Shown here: one piece after another, positions 1-5,898 of the stretch
Position numbering within the stretch: position 1 is the first letter of the stretch
Layout of the letters: every line of letters begins with the position of its first letter
Assembly (NCBI GenBank): GCA_013001485.1
Contig: JABDMN010000064.1
Location: forward strand, 1-5,898
Reading direction: 5' to 3'
DNA from: Acidimicrobiia bacterium
GTDB lineage: Bacteria; Actinomycetota; Acidimicrobiia; Spongiisociales; UBA5794
DNA: 5,898 nucleotides
Program-made: the position numbers and the translations under genes
Notes under the pieces: model-generated
The model's input: only the letters and a program-made list of their open reading frames with translations
What the model was told of the DNA's origin: nothing
Databases searched by the model: none

Positions 1-231
1 GTCCTGGACCTTCGAGTTGTAGTTGCCGTCGATCACCCAGCCGACGTCACGAGAGACGATGTCGCTGACCCGGTCACGAAACTCGTGGCGCGGCATCGGC
101 TCCCATCCGGGGAGGTGGTGAATCGAGTCGAGCTCCACGTGTCTGACGCCCAGAACGACAGCGAGCCGATCGGCGAAGGTCGACTTCCCGACCCCCGATG
201 ACCCGACGACGCTGACACGCCGTGGCTGCAC
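1..231 (-). CDS. P-loop nucleotide kinase, FlaR/adenylate-kinase-like (3' end beyond window)
   Basis: The first 77 codons of a gene running off the left edge. The frame reads V-Q-P-R-R-V-S-V-V followed by a Walker A loop GSSGVGKST (residues 10-18), then ELDSIHHLPGW (33-43) and WVIDGNY (65-71). This layout is typical of the small adenylate-kinase-like P-loop proteins annotated as 'DNA topology modulation protein FlaR' or 'AAA family ATPase', which are usually about 170-190 residues; the true substrate of the family is poorly known. Start: an in-frame TAG at 240-238 leaves GTG at 231-229 as the only conventional start. It lies 2 nt after the acnA stop (TGA 236-234), so translation is probably coupled to acnA; a weak GGCGG lies about 10 nt upstream. 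The LID and C-terminal part are outside the window, so specificity cannot be judged. The family call is firm, the function is not. Confidence 0.85.
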   Translation of the reverse strand, partial: MQPRRVSVVGSSGVGKSTFADRLAVVLGVRHVELDSIHHLPGWEPMPRHEFRDRVSDIVSRDVGWVIDGNYNSKVQD

Positions 232-233
232 GC

Positions 234-2975
<2,742 letters not shown>

Positions 2976-2982
2976 GGCGTGA

Positions 2983-2988
2983 AGACTA
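2983..2988 (-). promoter_or_regulatory. Candidate -10 box of a leaderless acnA promoter
   Basis: On the minus strand TAGTCT fits the TAnnnT pattern and ends exactly 7 nt before the acnA ATG. That would place transcription start at or next to the A of the start codon. There is no Shine-Dalgarno before this ATG, as expected for a leaderless mRNA, which is common in Actinobacteria. No convincing -35 hexamer is visible at 17-18 nt spacing, so the call rests on the -10 box and its distance. Confidence 0.45.
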
Positions 2989-2989
2989 C

Positions 2990-3027
2990 CGGCGAACCGG
3001 GTTCACGCCGATCAGCACGAACCGTGC
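2990..3027. promoter_or_regulatory. Pair of GAACC-containing inverted repeats, possible operator region
   Basis: Two short dyads lie just upstream of the putative acnA -10 box. The first is GAACC-G-GGTTC (2994-3004), which extends imperfectly to CGGCG/CGCCG arms at 2990-3010. The second is GCACG-AAC-CGTGC (3015-3027), perfect over 5-bp arms. Both contain CGAACCG (2993-2999 and 3018-3024), 25 bp apart. If acnA starts at its ATG they cover about -19 to -52, where a repressor could act. The arms are short and chance is a real alternative; no regulator is recognised. Confidence 0.25.
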
Positions 3028-3116
3028 GGAAAGCGTTCTCTCTTGCCCTATCTACGCGTATCGTGAGTTGGGTAAGGGGCGTCCGATTTTGGATCCGCTC
3101 CGCTGAGGAATGACTG

Positions 3117-3144
3117 CGAGGGGGCCGCGAGGCCCCCTCGTTTT
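3117..3144 (+). terminator. Intrinsic terminator-like hairpin before the M28 peptidase gene
   Basis: A perfect 10-bp stem (3117-3126 with 3131-3140, nine of ten pairs being G-C or C-G except one A-T) closes a GCGA loop of the stable GNRA type and is followed at once by TTTT (3141-3144). The orientation fits the plus strand only: on the minus strand the stem is followed by CAGTCATTCC, not a T-run. The T-tract is short, so efficiency may be moderate. It stands just 21 nt before the ATG of the peptidase gene and downstream of no recognised plus-strand gene, so it is either a leader attenuator or the end of an unidentified RNA. Confidence 0.75.
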
Positions 3145-3149
3145 CGTCT

Positions 3150-3155
3150 GGTGAG
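3150..3155 (+). promoter_or_regulatory. Ribosome binding site deciding the M28 start
   Basis: GGTGAG lies 10 nt before the ATG at 3166 and is the only Shine-Dalgarno-like stretch in this leader at a usable distance. It overlaps the alternative GTG at 3151, which itself has no ribosome binding site, and so favours the ATG. Confidence 0.5.
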
Positions 3156-3165
3156 ACAATGGCGG

Positions 3166-4128
3166 ATGAAACGGGCCATCCTCATTGTCGTGGTCGCGGC
3201 AACGGCGTGCAGTTCACCAGCCGTTGCTCCGCCGGCCGAGACCACCACCACAGCACCAGCAGGATCGTCCACGACGACGGTTACCCCCAACTCGACTTCC
3301 ACGGCTCCTCCCCCGACGACGACCACCACAGCACCAGCACCGCCGCGGCGCATCGAGCTGGATCGATCCGACGACGCGACCGCCTCGAGGCTGGAGGCGG
3401 ACGCTGACGCCCTCCTGACCATCGGTGTTCGCGAGGCTGGGACGGCCGCCGAGGCCGAAACAGCAGACTGGCTGGCTCGCTCGCTGCGCGCTGCCGGCCT
3501 CGCCGTCACAGTCGAGACCGTTCCACTTCCGAACGACCGCGAGTCACAGAACGTCATCGCCCGTTTGGGCACCGGCGAGTCGCATGTGGTCATCGGCGGA
3601 CACATGGACACCATCGTCGGATCGCCGGGTCTCGACGACAACGGCAGCGGGGTGATCGTGTTGCGGGAACTGGCGCGCCGGTACGCAGAGACGCCCCCGC
3701 CGATCACCGTGTCGCTCGTCTTCTTTGGCGCCGAAGAGGTCCTCAGCGGCTACTCACGCGACTTTCACCACTTCGGTTCGCGACAGATGGCAGCCCGCCT
3801 GGGAACCGCCAGCAATCTCCCGGATGCGATGGTCTCGGTGGACATGGTGGGCATTGGAGAGACCCTGCTGGCCGTGACCTACCTGGATTCGGACCCCACC
3901 GCAGCGGACGCCGTCGCCGCAGCTGCCACCGGACTCGGCATCGACATCACCCGTCGGTCGCGAGGCGACATCTCGGACCACGAGGGGTTCGCCCGCGAGG
4001 GGACACCGTCGGTGATGCTGTGGCGGCCAGACAATCCCAACTATCACACGGCTGGCGACGACGTCGTGCGAGTCGACGCCTTGCTGGATGTGATCGCGAT
4101 CGTCGAGGCCTACGTCGCCGGCTACTGA
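3166..4128 (+). CDS. Secreted lipoprotein M28-family zinc peptidase
   Basis: A 320-residue aminopeptidase-type metallopeptidase, probably acting outside the membrane on peptides. A short lipoprotein signal (K2 R3, hydrophobic 4-12) ends in AATAC with the lipid-accepting Cys15; the lipobox is loose, with Ala at -3. Residues 16-60 are a Thr/Pro/Ala-rich linker. The catalytic domain has the full M28 set: H146 in GGHMD, bridging D157 in GLDDNGSG, catalytic E190 and ligand E191 in FFGAEE, D226 in VDMVG, and H294 in NYHTAGDD. The substrate may be N-terminal amino acids or a related amide; the sequence does not say. Start: ATG 3166 is chosen over GTG 3151 because it gives a clean signal peptide and has GGTGAG upstream. 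The gene is preceded by a terminator-like hairpin and converges on the DivIVA-like gene. Family secure, substrate unknown. Confidence 0.93.
   Translation: MKRAILIVVVAATACSSPAVAPPAETTTTAPAGSSTTTVTPNSTSTAPPPTTTTTAPAPPRRIELDRSDDATASRLEADADALLTIGVREAGTAAEAETADWLARSLRAAGLAVTVETVPLPNDRESQNVIARLGTGESHVVIGGHMDTIVGSPGLDDNGSGVIVLRELARRYAETPPPITVSLVFFGAEEVLSGYSRDFHHFGSRQMAARLGTASNLPDAMVSVDMVGIGETLLAVTYLDSDPTAADAVAAAATGLGIDITRRSRGDISDHEGFAREGTPSVMLWRPDNPNYHTAGDDVVRVDALLDVIAIVEAYVAGY
3244..3339 (+). repeat. 18-bp direct repeat in the Thr/Pro linker (3244-3261 and 3322-3339)
   Basis: ACCACCACAGCACCAGCA occurs twice, 78 bp apart and in the same reading frame, each copy encoding TTTAPA; with one mismatch the match extends 4 bp to the left. 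It lies in the low-complexity tether of the lipoprotein and probably reflects local duplication or codon bias in repetitive coding DNA. It is a possible site of length variation between strains. Confidence 0.7.
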
Positions 4129-4139
4129 CCGTCCGGCCC

Positions 4140-4838
4140 TCAGCCCTCTTTGGCGTCGCGCAGGCGCTGTTTGAGCCCGCCGAGCTGCCTCTCGTAGCGC
4201 GTGGTCTTCCGCCTCAGGTCGGAGTCCGGATCTTCAACTTCGACCTCATCGTCAGCCTCATCGGTGAGGTCGGCGACATCGTCGAGTGAAGCCGGGATCT
4301 GGACTTCGTCGAGGTCCTCGGCGGCACCCTCTTCGAGCTCCACCAGCCCGGACAGGACGGCAAGGTCATCGAGCGAATTGCCCGCAACGGCCTGAAGCCG
4401 TCGATACAGGTCGTTGGTGGCGGTTCTCACCCTGTTGTATTGCATGACGAGCTTCGCCTTGTCGGCGGCCACTTCGTCGGCAGCTTCGTTGGCTAGCCGC
4501 AACGCTTCACTGAGAATCGCTGCCGCTTCGTCGTGGGATGCAGCGACGACCTCGCCGGCCTCCTGTTTGGCGGCTGCCGCCTCGACTTCGGCCCCGGCCC
4601 GAGCCTCAGTGATCATCTCGTCCTTCTCGCGGACTGCGGCTACGTAGGTGCGCCGCACAGCCTCTTCGCTCTCGCGGTACTGCTCGAGATCGGTCTCGAG
4701 CCTGGCGACGGTGGCCTCGAGGTGGCGAAGAGCGGCGGCTGCCTCCGCCTGGAAAGCCCGCACCTCGGCAACATCGAACCCACGGCGCGTTTCAGTGAAC
4801 TCGGCTGCCTTGGCCTGATCGGCCGTCAAATCACTCAC
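4140..4838 (-). CDS. DivIVA-domain coiled-coil protein with acidic tail
   Basis: A 232-residue cytoplasmic protein. The N-terminus resembles the DivIVA membrane-binding domain: EFTETRRGFDVAEVRAFQ (13-30) fits the family pattern of an RRGY/F-D-x-x-EV turn followed by a helix. A long, Ala/Glu/Arg-rich, probably coiled-coil stretch runs from about 30 to 150. Residues 166-208 are strongly acidic (20 of 43 Asp/Glu, no Lys/Arg), then a basic tail ends in TTRYERQLGGLKQRLRDA. DivIVA proteins scaffold poles and septa and direct wall growth in Actinobacteria; whether this one does is inference. It is not next to ftsZ, sepF or yggT in this window, so it may be a paralogue rather than the main DivIVA/Wag31. 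Start: GTG 4838 has GGGGAGGGG 7 nt upstream and begins at the domain; the ATG at 4898 would add 20 unrelated residues. No cysteine is present. Confidence 0.82.
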   Translation of the reverse strand: MSDLTADQAKAAEFTETRRGFDVAEVRAFQAEAAAALRHLEATVARLETDLEQYRESEEAVRRTYVAAVREKDEMITEARAGAEVEAAAAKQEAGEVVAASHDEAAAILSEALRLANEAADEVAADKAKLVMQYNRVRTATNDLYRRLQAVAGNSLDDLAVLSGLVELEEGAAEDLDEVQIPASLDDVADLTDEADDEVEVEDPDSDLRRKTTRYERQLGGLKQRLRDAKEG

Positions 4839-4915
4839 AAGCGAACCCCTCCCCGCTCCAGCGTCTGTCAGCTTCGCGAAAACCGCACTTGTGCGCAACC
4901 GCGCCTGACCCAGGC
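4839..4915 (-). promoter_or_regulatory. 77-nt gap with weak promoter candidate for the DivIVA-like gene
   Basis: The minus strand holds TTGCGC (4899-4894), then 17 nt, then GAAGCT (4876-4871), a poor but correctly spaced -35/-10 pair. The -35 overlaps a small dyad CGCAC-AA-GTGCG (4895-4884) that is followed by GTTTT, and TTCGCGAA (4880-4873) is a perfect 8-bp palindrome. The dyad could be a weak terminator of the upstream gene, an operator, or chance. The gap is longer than is usual inside a tight operon, so separate control of the DivIVA-like gene is plausible. Confidence 0.2.
4846..4854 (-). promoter_or_regulatory. Strong Shine-Dalgarno of the DivIVA-like gene
   Basis: The minus strand reads GGGGAGGGG ending 7 nt before the GTG at 4838-4836. 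It is the strongest ribosome binding site in the window and decides the start of the DivIVA-like gene against the ATG 60 nt further upstream. Confidence 0.7.
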
Positions 4916-5530
4916 TCAGTCACCCCAGTACCGCTGCTCCTCGAACGGATCTCCGTACATGTGGTAGCCGTTGCGCTCCCAGAACCCGGGTTGGTCGGAA
5001 TCCACGACAGTGAAGCCGCGGACCCACTTGACCGACTTCCAGAAGTACAAGTGCGGAACAACCAGTCGGAGCGGGAACCCGTGATCGAGCTCGAGCGGTT
5101 GGCCGCCATAGGTGTGAGCAAAGAGATTGCCAGGCCGGATGAAGTCCTCGACGGGAAGGTTGGCGGTGTACCCGTGATAGGCGTTGACGACGACATGGCT
5201 GGCTTCGGGGCGTGGCTGCACCATCTCCCAGAGGTGGGCCACAGGTATCCCGGCCCATTCCGTGTCGAGCTTGGTCCACTTGGTGACACAGTGGATGTCG
5301 GTGGTCACGTCCTCGGTTGGCAGCTCGGAGATGTCATCCCAAGAGAGCGTGACTGGGTTGTCGACGAGGCCGTCGACAACGAAGTCCCATTCGTCGATAT
5401 CGACCTCGGGAACGACGCCAGCATGGAGCACCGGGAAACGCTCGGTGACGTACTGCCCCGGGGGGACGCGGGCCAGGTCGATGCCCCGCGCTGCAAGCTT
5501 TTTGCGGTTCTTCTCGAAGAACGATCCCAT
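4916..5530 (-). CDS. Sulfite-oxidase-like molybdopterin-dependent oxidoreductase
   Basis: A 204-residue protein consisting almost wholly of the oxidoreductase molybdopterin-binding domain of the sulfite oxidase superfamily. C81 in TDIHCVTKWTKLDTEWAG is the expected cysteine ligand of molybdenum. FVVDGLVDNP (50-59) opens the domain, HLYFWKSVKWV follows in the C-terminal half, and the end GYHMYGDPFEEQRYW is characteristic of the small 'sulfite oxidase-like oxidoreductase' group. It lacks a Tat or Sec signal, heme domain and dimerisation domain, unlike MsrP (YedY) or true sulfite oxidases, so it is probably cytoplasmic; substrate and electron partner are unknown. Start: ATG 5530 gives the usual N-terminus; no Shine-Dalgarno is present, but TAGCTT (5544-5539) ends 8 nt upstream, so a leaderless transcript is possible. 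The TlpA-like gene ends 21 nt upstream. Confidence 0.92.
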   Translation of the reverse strand: MGSFFEKNRKKLAARGIDLARVPPGQYVTERFPVLHAGVVPEVDIDEWDFVVDGLVDNPVTLSWDDISELPTEDVTTDIHCVTKWTKLDTEWAGIPVAHLWEMVQPRPEASHVVVNAYHGYTANLPVEDFIRPGNLFAHTYGGQPLELDHGFPLRLVVPHLYFWKSVKWVRGFTVVDSDQPGFWERNGYHMYGDPFEEQRYWGD

Positions 5531-5551
5531 GGCCGGGGAAGCTAGCCGACG

Positions 5552-5898
5552 TCAGCCGCCGAGGAAGCTGGCAAGGACCCCATCGATCCGCTCCTCGTCG
5601 ACCTCGCCAATGATCTCGGTGAGGATCACACCTTCGCCGCTGATCAAATAGCTCGTTGGGAGACCGAGAACCCCAAACGAAGCGTCAACGATGTCCCTCT
5701 CATCGATGCCCAGCGGATATGACACGCCGACCTCCCTGGCGAACTCCTCCGCCGCCACCGGATCGTCCTGGACGGCGATTCCCAGGAAGAGGACGTTTGG
5801 GTGCCGCTGAGCGACTGCATCGATGGCGGGCATCTCAGCTCGACACGGGGGGCACCACGAGGCCCACAGATTGAGGAATATGGGGCGGCCATCGGTGG
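5552..5898 (-). CDS. TlpA/ResA-like thiol-disulfide thioredoxin (5' end beyond window)
   Basis: The C-terminal 114 residues of a thioredoxin-fold protein; the gene enters from the right edge with two bases of a broken codon. The visible part starts TDGRPIFLNLWASWCPPCRAEMP, with the redox pair C15-P-P-C18 (Cys codons at 5854-5852 and 5845-5843) preceded by the usual LNxWASW strand. DDPVAAEEFAREVGVSYPLG (44-63) is the helix insertion typical of TlpA/AhpC-type thioredoxins, and GLPTSYLI (78-85) holds the cis-proline P80. These proteins reduce or exchange disulfides, usually outside the cytoplasmic membrane, for instance in cytochrome c maturation. Any signal peptide or membrane anchor would lie outside the window, so location is not shown. 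It probably shares a transcript with the molybdopterin oxidoreductase 21 nt downstream. Confidence 0.93.
   Translation of the reverse strand, partial: TDGRPIFLNLWASWCPPCRAEMPAIDAVAQRHPNVLFLGIAVQDDPVAAEEFAREVGVSYPLGIDERDIVDASFGVLGLPTSYLISGEGVILTEIIGEVDEERIDGVLASFLGG

Noticed and set aside
3151..3165. GTG at 3151 as start of the M28 peptidase
   Set aside because: It would put M-R-Q-W-R before the signal peptide, has no ribosome binding site, and overlaps the Shine-Dalgarno of the better ATG.
2976..3165. Possible tRNA, other structured RNA gene or known riboswitch in the acnA-peptidase intergenic region
   Set aside because: I looked for tRNA arms and for TPP, cobalamin, cyclic-di-GMP and ydaO-type cores and saw none; only the terminator-like hairpin and short dyads are evident.
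3048..3707. 219-codon open frame on the minus strand opposite the peptidase, with Val/Gly-rich runs
   Set aside because: The Val/Gly runs are the reverse reading of the Thr/Pro linker codons, and the real M28 motifs lie on the plus strand.
4839..4898. ATG at 4898 as start of the DivIVA-like gene
   Set aside because: The extra 20 residues are unlike the family N-terminus and would bury the strong GGGGAGGGG ribosome binding site inside the coding region.
4889..5651. Long plus-strand frames opposite the oxidoreductase and TlpA-like genes
   Set aside because: They are antisense to genes with clear catalytic motifs and show no domain of their own.

Overview
The window looks like ordinary chromosomal DNA from a high-G+C bacterium, most likely an actinobacterium. 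The clues are the strong G/C bias at third codon positions, GTG starts, a likely leaderless promoter at the aconitase gene, a DivIVA-domain coiled-coil protein, and a lipoprotein with a Thr/Pro-rich linker of the kind common in Acidimicrobiia-like lineages. The lineage is inferred from style only; there is no rRNA or other marker here.

Left part (1-3165). Two genes lie on the minus strand: aconitase acnA (2975 to 234) and, 2 nt after its stop, a GTG-initiated P-loop nucleotide kinase of the FlaR/adenylate-kinase-like type (231 to beyond the left edge). The spacing suggests one transcript with translational coupling. acnA has a TAGTCT -10-like box ending 7 nt before its ATG, typical of a leaderless mRNA, with small GAACC-containing inverted repeats around that promoter.

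Middle (3117-4142). A perfect 10-bp GC-rich hairpin with a GCGA loop and TTTT tail sits on the plus strand directly before the gene for a secreted, lipid-anchored M28 zinc peptidase (3166-4128). No promoter fits between hairpin and gene, so the hairpin is either a conditional terminator in the peptidase leader or the end of an unrecognised upstream RNA. The peptidase gene converges on the next gene with an 11-nt gap.

Right part (4140-5898). Three minus-strand genes read right to left: a TlpA/ResA-like thioredoxin (5' end beyond the right edge), a sulfite-oxidase-like molybdopterin oxidoreductase without an export signal, and a DivIVA-domain protein with an acidic tail. The first two are 21 nt apart and probably co-transcribed; the DivIVA-like gene follows after 77 nt and may have its own promoter.

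I see no mobile element, CRISPR array, tRNA or rRNA, and nothing that qualifies as a new multigene system. The most notable signals are the hairpin in front of the peptidase and the acnA-kinase coupling.
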